A stretch of 14,272 nt of DNA from Chloroflexota bacterium (GTDB lineage: Bacteria > Chloroflexota > Dehalococcoidia > UBA3495): NCBI GenBank assembly GCA_022563275.1, contig JADFNR010000046.1:1-14272 (forward strand), written 5' to 3'. The notes under the pieces are model-generated. The model worked only from the letters and a program-made list of their open reading frames with translations. It did not search any database and was not told the origin of the DNA. Shown piece by piece: positions 7,071 through 14,170 of the stretch. Position 1 is the stretch's first letter. Each line of letters opens with the position of its first letter. A program made the translations under genes and the position numbers.

Positions 7071-8332
7071 TCCGGTTGCTCTCCAACGGTAATTTCGCCT
7101 GCGTCCGGGTCTTGGGTAACGCCTGGGCCCTCGCTAAAGATTGAAGGCTTCAAAACCCGGGCCATGAGTTCCCGCCGTTGTGCCCGGTATTCCGCTTCCG
7201 GCAGGCCCTCCTCCTGGTATCGCTGGTCCAGGGCTGCCACCGCCCGTACCACAGCCGCCCTCTCCGCCGGATCCAAGGTCAAAGGGTCCGTGAACGTCCC
7301 TTTGCTCTCCGGAACTGGACGGTAGCCCCGTGTCAAGCCCCACAGGAGCATAGCAGCCAAGGTCGCGCCCAGAGCGCTGGGAATGGCGATCTGCCAGAAA
7401 GCGCCGCTGGACACCGAGTTGGAGAACCGGGCCCAGACTCCGGGCAGCGGCAGGCCGGTGATCTCCAACTGTAGCCCCTGGCCCGGAGGGAAGTCTCTCC
7501 CCTCGTAGGCCCGGTACAGTGTTCCTTGAATGTTCACCGGGTCGATGCTGTTCAGTGAAGGCACGGCCATGTCCGGGAACGTCTCCGGAACCAGCACCTG
7601 GAAGATACCCGCCCCTTGGACCAGGCTCTGCCGGTAGGACAGGGATTCCCCTTGGTAGGGAAAAGTATAAGAGAAGTCGATGCTGTGGGATCCGGGGATG
7701 ACGGGCGAGGTGAGGGCGAACCCGGTGCCGATTTCCACGACGTCCCCGCCCGGTAAGTCCGATTGGACGGTTAGCTCCGCCGGGTCGGGTGGCAGGGCGA
7801 AGCGAAGAAAACTGATCGTGTCTAGTTTGGTTAGGTCCGGGACCAGAGTCCGGTCGGTGGGATTGACGATGCGCACGAACTCGATGGCGCTGACCAATCG
7901 AGCATTCTTGTCCACGGCGACAACAACCATCACCTGCCGCTCCACCTGGATGATGGAGGCGTCCCGCGTCGTCTCGTACACGGTCAACACCACGTCATCG
8001 GCCAGACCGCCGCTGTCCAGCGAGGTCCCGTAGAAGACGCCCAGGTGGTCCACGCTGACGGTGTAAGTGCCCCCGTCTACGATCTGAACGCCTTCAAACA
8101 CGAACCGGCCCTGGGCGTCTGGTCTCGCCTGGCCGGTGCCGGCCAGCCTTCCGTCCGCGCCGGTTATCAACATCAACACGTTGAGGTCGTCCGGGAGGTC
8201 CGCTCCTTCCGTGCCGTTCACCACCTGTCCGCGGACATCGGTGGTTTCCTGTGCCAGAAGCGAGGTCTCTCCCAGGTGGAAGAGAAACAGCGCAGCGGCC
8301 AGAGCCCCACAAAAGGCCAGCTTTACAGTCAC
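7067..8332 (-). CDS. Secreted, membrane-anchored protein with carboxypeptidase regulatory-like N-terminal domain; cytochrome maturation context
   Basis: 421 aa, begun by a GTG that overlaps the previous stop by four bases (GTGA). Residues 1-27 form a signal peptide ending near SLLAQ. Residues about 32-120 (VRGQVVNGTEG ... GRFVFEGVQIVDGGTYTVSV) look like a carboxypeptidase regulatory-like/transthyretin-type beta-sandwich. A beta-rich stretch of about 180 residues of unknown type follows, then one membrane helix (about 313-335) and a cytoplasmic tail. That tail holds ALDQRYQEEGLPEAEY, a helical hairpin like the membrane-proximal part of CcmI (or a SHOCT-type motif). It lies between ccmF-side genes and tlpA in a tightly packed run, so an accessory role in cytochrome c biogenesis is plausible. 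No catalytic residues are recognised and I cannot name a function. Confidence 0.75.
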   Translation of the reverse strand: MTVKLAFCGALAAALFLFHLGETSLLAQETTDVRGQVVNGTEGADLPDDLNVLMLITGADGRLAGTGQARPDAQGRFVFEGVQIVDGGTYTVSVDHLGVFYGTSLDSGGLADDVVLTVYETTRDASIIQVERQVMVVVAVDKNARLVSAIEFVRIVNPTDRTLVPDLTKLDTISFLRFALPPDPAELTVQSDLPGGDVVEIGTGFALTSPVIPGSHSIDFSYTFPYQGESLSYRQSLVQGAGIFQVLVPETFPDMAVPSLNSIDPVNIQGTLYRAYEGRDFPPGQGLQLEITGLPLPGVWARFSNSVSSGAFWQIAIPSALGATLAAMLLWGLTRGYRPVPESKGTFTDPLTLDPAERAAVVRAVAALDQRYQEEGLPEAEYRAQRRELMARVLKPSIFSEGPGVTQDPDAGEITVGEQPE

Positions 8333-8778
8333 GATTGGGGCGCCATCTCTGCGCCGCAGTGAGGACAGGCGGGTGTGCCACCCAGGACGGCCGCGCTGCA
8401 GTCGGGGCAGGCAATCGTCTTTCTATCGTAGTTCTCCTGTGCGCCCCGGGCTAGGAGTATCTCCTGTTCTAGGACCCAGGCCGGGTCGCCCCGGCCCGCC
8501 TCAAGTTGGTCCCTGAGCACGCTGGCGGCCTGCATCCGGTAGCCCTGAAATTGGGCTTGAAATTCTTCCTGGGGCATCCGGCCCAGTTGGTACTCTAGGT
8601 CCAGCGTGGTTATGGCGTCGAATATATCGGCCAGGGCCTGATCGCCAGACTCCGGAGGGACGTCGACGCCGTCAGATTTAGATTGACGCCCATGTATAAA
8701 TGCGTAGCCCACCACGGCGAAACTGAAGACCGCCAACACCGCGCCAAAGAAAATGGATATGACCGTTTCCGCGTCCAT
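8329..8778 (-). CDS. Small membrane-anchored zinc-ribbon protein with CcmI-like helical segment
   Basis: 149 aa. One N-terminal transmembrane helix (about residues 6-29) is followed by a short charged loop, a predicted helical hairpin with TLDLEYQLGRMPQEEF (58-73), and a C-terminal zinc ribbon with C124, C127, C138 and C141 (ACPDC ... ACPHCG). The topology suggests the soluble part is cytoplasmic. The helical segment resembles the cytoplasmic arm of CcmI (L-x-x-L-D ... G-x-x-P/D-x-x-E-Y/F) but the periplasmic TPR domain of CcmI is absent. It starts 31 bases after the ccmF stop and overlaps the next gene by four bases, so it is very likely co-expressed with the heme-ligation genes. Family not recognised with certainty. 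Confidence 0.75.
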   Translation of the reverse strand: MDAETVISIFFGAVLAVFSFAVVGYAFIHGRQSKSDGVDVPPESGDQALADIFDAITTLDLEYQLGRMPQEEFQAQFQGYRMQAASVLRDQLEAGRGDPAWVLEQEILLARGAQENYDRKTIACPDCSAAVLGGTPACPHCGAEMAPQS

Positions 8779-8798
8779 GGGACTAAGTTTACCAGGGA

Positions 8799-8853
8799 GG
8801 CCAAACGGGCTAGGCGGCCGTGGGCCGTGGTCTGGCGGCCAAACGGGCTGGGC
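8799..8853. repeat. Short direct repeat at the 3' end of ccmF
   Basis: GGCCAAACGGGCTAGGC (8799-8815) recurs as GGCCAAACGGGCTGGGC (8837-8853), 16 of 17 bases identical, 38 bases apart. One copy lies in the last ccmF codons and the other spans its stop. The offset is not a multiple of three, so the copies are read in different frames. Confidence 0.7.
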
Positions 8854-10807
8854 TCGGCGCTGGGGCCGGCGCGCGGACCGTCTGCGGCCATAGAGCTATC
8901 ACCGTGCCCAGCATCATCACCGGACCGGCCACCCACATCCACCAGATCAGCGGGTTCACCAGTATGCGAAACCCCACGCTTCCGTCGGCCAGGTTCTCGC
9001 TGGGAACGATGAACAAGTCCTCCACGGGAGTGGAGCGCACGGCCGCTCTGGTGGAGGCCATGTTGAAGCTGGGGTAAAAGGCCCGGGTGGTGCGGAGGGT
9101 CTCCAAAAGTTTCCCGCCACGAAAAACTTGTATGGTGGAGGTGTACTCAGTCCGGTTTTCCTTGGGAATCTCGACGCTGCCCAAGAAGACCAACTCGTAG
9201 TCCTCGACGGTGACGCTCTCTCCGGGACTTAATACCACATCGACCTGGGTGTTGAAGAAAGATGTGCCTACTATGCCAAGGGTCAACATGATTATCGACA
9301 GGTGCACGATGTAGCCCCCGTAACGGGGCCGGTTGGCCCAGATCAGGTGCAGGAAAGCGGCGGCGTAATTCTCCCCCGTGCCGCGATGGCGGGAACGTGT
9401 TCCCCGGTACCATTCCAACAGGATGCCGGTGGTCACGACCGCCGACAATCCAAAGGCGATCAGAGCGTAGTCTTTGTGCAGGCCAAGGGAGAACAAGATG
9501 GCCACGGTGGCCAGACCCACGGCGGCAGGTGGCAACAGCGACCTTCTAAGACTGGAGAAACTGGCCTTGCGCCAAGGGATCAGCGGCCCGATCCCCATGA
9601 GAAAGATCAAGCCCAGCATCAAGGGTCCGTTCACCTGGTCGTAGAAGGGACGGGCCACTGTGATCTCCTCGTTATTGGTCAACCGGGAGATCAGGGGATA
9701 GACGGTGCCCCAAAGCGAGACGAAGGCGATGGCCAATAGCAGCAGGTTGTTAACCAGGAACGCCGCCTCCCGGGAGAGCATGGAGTCCAGGTTCCGGGCA
9801 CTCTTCAACAGCGGATAGCGCCAGATGAAGATGGCAAAGGGGACCGCCACTCCAACCGCCAGGAACAGCAGGAAGACCCAACCCAAACTGGAAGCCCCGA
9901 ATGAATGGACCGAGGGCACCGAGCCGCCCCGGTTCATGAACATGCCGTATAGCGCCAGCCCAAACGCCACGTTGATCAAGACGATGTTCCACATGCGGAA
10001 CATGCCGCGGCGTTTCTGCACCATGATGGAGTGGATGAAGGCCGTGAGGACCAACCACGGCATGAAAGCGGCGATCTCCACCGGGTCCCAGAACCAAAAC
10101 CCGCCCCAGCCCAGGATGGTGTAGGCCCACCAAGACCCCAGGAGCAGACCGGAGGCCAATAATACCCAGGAGATCAGGCCCCAGACCCGCCCGACGTCCA
10201 CCCATTCGTCTCCTGTCTTGCGGGCCAGCAGAGAACCGGTGGCGAAGGCGAAGGGCACCGTGAGGCCAATCAATCCGGCCATCAAGGCAGGTGGGTGAAA
10301 AAACATGCCGAAGTGGGTGAGCAGGGGGTTTATCCCTTCGCCGTCCAGCGGCACAAAAGGCAGTTTGTCGAAGGGGTTGGCCATGACGGCGGTCACGGCC
10401 ACGAAAAAAGTCAAGGTCAGCATCAGGACAGCGGTGGTGTAGGGAAGGGCGTCCTTGACCTTCTCCGGCGCCCGCCAGATGGCGATCGCCGACATGAAGG
10501 ACAGGACGGTGGCGATGTACAGCAGGGAACCCTCGTTGCCGGCATAGAAGGCCACCCAGGTGAACCTGTTGGGCATGGCCAGGTCACTGTGCGCTGCCAC
10601 GTAGGCAATCTCAAAGTCACGGCTGATGAAGGCAATGATCAGGCTGAGGGTGGCGACCAGCAGGGCCAGCGCGGCGGCGTACATGGCCGATTGGGAACTC
10701 TCCACCAGCGCCGGCGACAACCGCAGCTTGCCGGCCACCGACCCAACGGTGGAATAGGCGGCCAGCGCCAGGGCGATCCAAAGACTTATTGCACCAAGTT
10801 CAGCCAT
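8810..10807 (-). CDS. ccmF: Cytochrome c-type biogenesis protein CcmF (heme lyase subunit)
   Basis: 665 aa, normal CcmF length, with about 15 membrane helices. The heme-handling WWD region is clear: GSWWAYTILGWGGFWFWDPVE at about 224-244 (given in two overlapping blocks, WW at 226-227, WGGFWFWDP from 234). The expected histidines are present: HPP (H171), FIHS (H259), SVHSF (H301) and YIVHLS (H502). A large periplasmic loop (about 520-615) precedes the last helix. CcmF with CcmH transfers heme from holo-CcmE to apocytochrome CxxCH motifs in the periplasm, and itself carries a b-type heme. The tail after the last helix is rich in Ala, Pro and Arg, unlike the core. The ATG follows the ccmH stop with no gap (TAGATG), so translation is probably coupled. 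CcmA-E are not in the window and must lie elsewhere if the pathway is complete. Confidence 0.95.
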   Translation of the reverse strand: MAELGAISLWIALALAAYSTVGSVAGKLRLSPALVESSQSAMYAAALALLVATLSLIIAFISRDFEIAYVAAHSDLAMPNRFTWVAFYAGNEGSLLYIATVLSFMSAIAIWRAPEKVKDALPYTTAVLMLTLTFFVAVTAVMANPFDKLPFVPLDGEGINPLLTHFGMFFHPPALMAGLIGLTVPFAFATGSLLARKTGDEWVDVGRVWGLISWVLLASGLLLGSWWAYTILGWGGFWFWDPVEIAAFMPWLVLTAFIHSIMVQKRRGMFRMWNIVLINVAFGLALYGMFMNRGGSVPSVHSFGASSLGWVFLLFLAVGVAVPFAIFIWRYPLLKSARNLDSMLSREAAFLVNNLLLLAIAFVSLWGTVYPLISRLTNNEEITVARPFYDQVNGPLMLGLIFLMGIGPLIPWRKASFSSLRRSLLPPAAVGLATVAILFSLGLHKDYALIAFGLSAVVTTGILLEWYRGTRSRHRGTGENYAAAFLHLIWANRPRYGGYIVHLSIIMLTLGIVGTSFFNTQVDVVLSPGESVTVEDYELVFLGSVEIPKENRTEYTSTIQVFRGGKLLETLRTTRAFYPSFNMASTRAAVRSTPVEDLFIVPSENLADGSVGFRILVNPLIWWMWVAGPVMMLGTVIALWPQTVRAPAPAPSPARLAARPRPTAA

Positions 10808-11491
10808 CTACCTGCTCTCTTCTGCACCAGGGTGGTCAGTCCGGCCAGAAGACTCCGTTTGATCAGAAGAATCCATACCAGGTGATTCTACGCCAGGACC
10901 GGGTTGGTTGGATGTGCCACCGGGCCGGGAGCCGCCACGAGTTATTTCCAGGTGGCGGTCGACCAGTTCCAAATAAGGGATCAGGCCAGGGTCCTGGGCC
11001 GGCTGCGAGGTGGCGACAACCGGTCCCCGCCGGGTCATGGAACGGATGATGAAGAACACGGCCACCAAAGCGGCCAGCACCCCGCCGACGGGCAGCAGCC
11101 AGGCCACCAAGTTCGCCCCCGACTTGGGTGGGGCCGCCAGTATGTCCTTGCCATAGCGTTCGACGAAGAAGTCGAGAATCTCTTCTCTGTCTTTGCCTTG
11201 AGCCAGCATATCCCGGACTATCTTACGCATCTGGCGAGAGATCTCAACCTGGGCTTGGTCGATGGTCTCGGCCGGACAGACCGGGCACATGATCATACGG
11301 TCGATGCCCTGGGCCTGCCTTTCACTAAAGGTGGCTTCCGTAGACGTGGGCTCAGGGGTCTGGGCGTGCAGGACGCCGTCCTGGGCGATGGCCATTCCGG
11401 CCAATACCGCGAATACGGCCAGCAGCAATAGGGCCCGGAACAGGGGCTTGACCGGAGAGGGGGATTGGCGGGGTTGCATCGAAGGTCTCAT
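10808..11491 (-). CDS. ccmH: Cytochrome c-type biogenesis protein CcmH (CycL-like)
   Basis: 227 aa. A signal peptide or signal anchor at about 17-36 is followed by the CcmH three-helix domain with the redox motif IMCPVC (C69, C72), the conserved ERYGKDILAAPP segment (111-122), and a second membrane helix (about 126-149). In most CcmH proteins the motif is LRCxxC; here it is MCPVC, still with both cysteines. The protein is thought to reduce or hold the apocytochrome heme-binding cysteines for CcmF. The last 75 or so residues are Gly/Ser/Pro-rich and look disordered apart from LIPYLELVDRHLEI. ATG at 11491 has no strong ribosome site; an ATG four codons later is also possible. The gene abuts ccmF directly and lies 73 bases after the cytochrome c gene. 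Confidence 0.92.
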   Translation of the reverse strand: MRPSMQPRQSPSPVKPLFRALLLLAVFAVLAGMAIAQDGVLHAQTPEPTSTEATFSERQAQGIDRMIMCPVCPAETIDQAQVEISRQMRKIVRDMLAQGKDREEILDFFVERYGKDILAAPPKSGANLVAWLLPVGGVLAALVAVFFIIRSMTRRGPVVATSQPAQDPGLIPYLELVDRHLEITRGGSRPGGTSNQPGPGVESPGMDSSDQTESSGRTDHPGAEESR

Positions 11492-11502
11492 ATCTCAACC
11501 GC

Positions 11503-11539
11503 AACCGGAAGCGCGGCCCCAATGCGCTCCGGGTTTTTT
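11503..11539 (+). terminator. Terminator-like hairpin and T-run pointing against the operon
   Basis: In the gap between the cytochrome c and ccmH genes, CCGGAAGCGC (11505-11514) pairs with GCGCTCCGG (11524-11532) around a 9-base loop, with one bulged A. This is followed on the plus strand by G and TTTTTT (11534-11539). An AA/TT pair can lengthen the stem. That is the layout of an intrinsic terminator for plus-strand transcripts, although all nearby genes are on the minus strand. In the coding direction it is only a hairpin preceded by an A-run, in the leader of ccmH. Confidence 0.5.
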
Positions 11540-11564
11540 GGTGCGGGCCGGTTACTTGGGTTGA

Positions 11565-12110
11565 TTATTTGGGCAGCGAGCCGATGTACCGGGCGATGGC
11601 GGCGCGTTCTTCCCCGCTCAATAGCTTGCCGAAGGGCGGCATAACCGAAGCGGGTCCAAGCGGCCTGGCGGTAGCTTCCAACCTAGCCTCAATCAACGCT
11701 ACCGGCCTGTTGGTGATGTTTGTATCGACGATGGGCACGTACCCATAGTTCTGGGTCAGTATGGCCAATACCGGGCCGGTGCCCTTGGCGTCGGCGCCGT
11801 GGCACATCTGGCAGTTGACCAGAAATAGGTCCGCGCCGGTGTTGGTCACGATGGATGCGGTGGGCGGATAGACGGCTACCGCATCGGCCACGCCGGTCAA
11901 ACGGGGCGGCTCGTGGGACCGGTAAGACTGCTGGTAATGTTGCTCGTAGAAGATATCCAAAGGGTAGGTGCCTTGGCTACAGGCCACCAACACAAGTCCA
12001 AAGAGCATGGCGGTTCCGAAGAACCAGCGCCTCAGTCCGCGCTTGCTGCGTCCGGTTTGGGGATGGTCTCCGCCCGGCGAGACCGAATATGCACTGACCC
12101 GGTATACCAT
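11565..12110 (-). CDS. Monoheme cytochrome c lipoprotein, ActE-like subunit of alternative complex III
   Basis: 181 aa. A basic n-region (KRGLRRW) and hydrophobic stretch end in a lipobox, LVAC, with the lipid-bearing C44. A linker with DIFYEQHYQQSY and EPPRL follows; it resembles the region before the heme domain in Act cytochromes. The heme site is CQMCH (100-104) in a class I cytochrome c fold, with a likely distal Met157 (VMPPFGKLL) and the closing helix ERAAIARYIGSL. It should be anchored outside the membrane and pass electrons from the Act complex to an acceptor. The start ATG shares one base with the actD stop (TAATG), giving coupled translation, though the first 20 residues are an unusually long extension before the signal sequence. 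Position directly after actC-actD supports ActE. Confidence 0.88.
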   Translation of the reverse strand: MVYRVSAYSVSPGGDHPQTGRSKRGLRRWFFGTAMLFGLVLVACSQGTYPLDIFYEQHYQQSYRSHEPPRLTGVADAVAVYPPTASIVTNTGADLFLVNCQMCHGADAKGTGPVLAILTQNYGYVPIVDTNITNRPVALIEARLEATARPLGPASVMPPFGKLLSGEERAAIARYIGSLPK

Positions 12111-12634
12111 TAGGCCCCTGGCCCTCCGTCATTGCGTATCACGTCGATGGCTCCGGCCTGGGTGAGCAAGGTCTGAGTCTTGGTTAGGTCTTCTTCATCC
12201 ACGTTGACCAGAACACCGATGTAACCTTCGGTGATCCGGGTGTCATACAAGCCCTGTTTAAACGCGGGCAGCCGCGACTCGAAGATGATTCCAATGATGG
12301 TGAAGATGATGGCCGTGAGCATAGTGCTTTCGTAGGTCACCACAGCCATGGGAGGCAGCGATAAGATCGGTTTGCCGCCCTGGACCAAGGGGTAGGCCAT
12401 CTGGGTCATGGAGGTCAGAAGGATCCCAACGGTGAGGCCGATGATCGCCCCCACGAAGGGGAAGATGTACAGCCGGTGACTTTCATATCTCTCCCCGAAA
12501 GCGCCCTCGGGATAGGGCGCGTCCGTCAGAAAGTCATAATCGGTTTGTGGAACGCCGGCCGCTTTGAGAGCATCGCCGGCATCGGCGGCATGATCCGCGC
12601 TCTCAAACAACCCTAATATCGGTGATTTGGCCAT
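12110..12634 (-). CDS. actD: Alternative complex III subunit ActD (DUF3341 family)
   Basis: 174 aa, the normal size for DUF3341. The N-terminal soluble part (ILGLFESADHAADAGDALKAAG) is followed by the conserved LTDAPYPEGAF turn, a first membrane helix (about 56-77), the family signature GGKPILSLPPMAVVTYE (87-102), a second helix (about 98-118), and a C-terminal ferredoxin-like strand GYIGVLVNVDEEDL. ActD is a membrane subunit that packs against ActC in the quinol-oxidising complex; it has no cofactor. The ATG follows GAGGGAAC by about 6 bases. It lies 55 bases after the actC stop and overlaps the cytochrome gene by one base. Confidence 0.93.
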   Translation of the reverse strand: MAKSPILGLFESADHAADAGDALKAAGVPQTDYDFLTDAPYPEGAFGERYESHRLYIFPFVGAIIGLTVGILLTSMTQMAYPLVQGGKPILSLPPMAVVTYESTMLTAIIFTIIGIIFESRLPAFKQGLYDTRITEGYIGVLVNVDEEDLTKTQTLLTQAGAIDVIRNDGGPGA

Positions 12635-12678
12635 TTTCTGTTCCCTCGAGATTCCTACTCTTGGTTTTTCTTCCCCCG

Positions 12679-12698
12679 GCTAATCTTCGCTAATCTTC
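12679..12698. repeat. Perfect 10-base tandem repeat over the actC stop codon
   Basis: GCTAATCTTC occurs twice in a row (12679-12688, 12689-12698). The actC stop (12690-12692) lies in the second copy. Removing one copy would leave the same stop, so the protein is unaffected. Confidence 0.8.
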
Positions 12699-14081
12699 CC
12701 TGAAGACCGCCGGCACTGAGACCCGGCCGATCTTGATTTCAGTCCTTAGGATCTCACCCTCTTTGATGTCATAGAGCGGGATCAGCGGCACCACCCTGGC
12801 AATCGTCACCATCAAGATGGAGACCATTGCGAACGTGCCGATGATGATGAGCCATTCCACCGTGCTGGGCCGGTAGGTGTACCAATCAAAGGTCAACAAC
12901 TGTTTCCGGGCCAGACCGGGCACGATGATCAGGAACCGTTCCAGCCACATGCCGATGTTCACCGAGACACAAGCGATGGACATGATCCATAAGTTCCGGC
13001 GCGCGGAACGGCTCAGCCAGATGGAAACCGGCAAGAAGTAAGTGATCCCCACAAAGATTATCATCCAGATATTCCACGGACTTACCATGAACTGGAAGTT
13101 CCTCACGGCGATCTCGTCGGCCTCGCGGCCGTAGAAGCCGAAGATGACTTCCATCACGAAGAAGTAGAACCATCCGGTGGCCACCACGATCAGCAGGCGG
13201 CCCAGGGCGTCGATGTGTTCGTGGCGGATGTAGTTCTGCCAACCGTAGATATAGCGCAGAATCATCAACACCAAGACCACGGCCGACACTCCGGAGTGGA
13301 CCGCGCCCACCACGAAATAGGGGGCGAAGATGGTGGAGTGCCAAGATTTTACGGAGACCGCCATACCGAAATCCCAGGACACGATGCTGTGCACCGAGAC
13401 GAACACCGGCAGGATCAGCGCCGAGAGCAACACTCCGGCGATGACTTGCAGTTTCCATTGTCTGGGGTTGCCCTGCCAGCCCATGGCCAGCATTCCGTAG
13501 ATGCGGTGGCTCAGGCCGGTGGTGCGGTCGCGCAACACGGCGAAGTCCGGAATCAACGCCACCATGACGAACAGGATGCTGGATGTCAGGTAAGTGTAGA
13601 CGGCGCTGGGGTCCCAGACCAAAGGTGACCGGATGTTGGGCCAGATCCCGCGGGCGTAGTCGTAAGGCACAAAGGGCATGGTGTAGATCCAATAGACCGT
13701 GCGCCAAGGCCGGCCGGTGTGGATCAGCGGCATCATCATGGCTGTCAATAATGAGAAGACGGTCAATATCTCCGCGGCACGGGTGGCGGGACGCCGCCAT
13801 TCGGCCTTGGACAGGCGGAGGATGGCCGATAGCATCACACCGGCGTGGCTGATGCCGATCCAGAAAACGAAGTTGGTGATGAAGAAACCCCACATCACCG
13901 GGCGGTTCAGGCCGGTAACGCCAAAGCCCTGGTTTATCAAGACGCCGGCGGCGCTCATGGCGATAAGCACTATGAGGCCAAGGACGGCAATGACCATCCA
14001 GAACCACTTGGGTGAGTTCAACATACTCACCAGCAGTTCCCTGTTTACCTGCCTAGAATTTAGCGGTCTGCCTTCCTGCAT
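12690..14081 (-). CDS. actC: Alternative complex III subunit ActC (NrfD/PsrC-like membrane protein)
   Basis: 463 aa with about ten membrane helices, typical of ActC. Recognisable family blocks are MWGFFITNFVFWIGISHAG (63-81), MPLIHTGRPWRTVYW (117-131), the SVHSIVSWDFGMA block (229-241), SWHSTIFAPYFVVGAVHSG (246-264), and GMWLERFLIIVPGL (377-390). NrfD-like subunits oxidise menaquinol or ubiquinol in the membrane and hand electrons to an attached iron-sulfur subunit (ActB). The conserved His and Asp residues near the outer face are kept, which suggests a working quinol site. The ATG at 14081 follows GGAG closely. The gene lies 77 bases after the stop of the upstream partial gene, and is followed by actD and a cytochrome, matching the usual act order. 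Other NrfD proteins (polysulfide or nitrite reductase) are less likely because DUF3341 follows. Confidence 0.93.
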   Translation of the reverse strand: MQEGRPLNSRQVNRELLVSMLNSPKWFWMVIAVLGLIVLIAMSAAGVLINQGFGVTGLNRPVMWGFFITNFVFWIGISHAGVMLSAILRLSKAEWRRPATRAAEILTVFSLLTAMMMPLIHTGRPWRTVYWIYTMPFVPYDYARGIWPNIRSPLVWDPSAVYTYLTSSILFVMVALIPDFAVLRDRTTGLSHRIYGMLAMGWQGNPRQWKLQVIAGVLLSALILPVFVSVHSIVSWDFGMAVSVKSWHSTIFAPYFVVGAVHSGVSAVVLVLMILRYIYGWQNYIRHEHIDALGRLLIVVATGWFYFFVMEVIFGFYGREADEIAVRNFQFMVSPWNIWMIIFVGITYFLPVSIWLSRSARRNLWIMSIACVSVNIGMWLERFLIIVPGLARKQLLTFDWYTYRPSTVEWLIIIGTFAMVSILMVTIARVVPLIPLYDIKEGEILRTEIKIGRVSVPAVFRED

Positions 14082-14124
14082 GATTCTCCGTTGGATGGTT
14101 TCCCAGATTCAAGGTCCGGGATCA

Positions 14125-14141
14125 ACGCCGGGCTTCGGCGT
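14125..14141 (-). other. Hairpin in the actB-actC intergenic leader
   Basis: A perfect 6-pair stem, ACGCCG with CGGCGT, has a 5-base loop in the untranslated region about 45 bases before the actC start. It has no T-run, so it is more likely an mRNA stability or processing element than a terminator. Confidence 0.4.
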
Positions 14142-14150
14142 GGGAATATT

Positions 14151-14170
14151 AAACCTGTTTACTCAGGTTT
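14151..14170 (-). other. Hairpin overlapping the stop of the upstream (actB-like) gene
   Basis: AAACCTG and CAGGTTT form a perfect 7-pair stem with a 6-base loop that contains the stop codon (14159-14161). In the direction of transcription it is followed by AATATT and not by a clean U-run, so at most a weak or partial terminator. Confidence 0.4.

Noticed and set aside
10295..10885. 196-codon plus frame opposite ccmF/ccmH
   Set aside because: Gln/Gly/His-rich shadow translation typical of the complement of membrane-protein genes.
12886..14007. 373-codon minus frame overlapping actC in another frame
   Set aside because: Arg/His/Pro/Leu-rich out-of-frame product; the ActC frame shows all family motifs.
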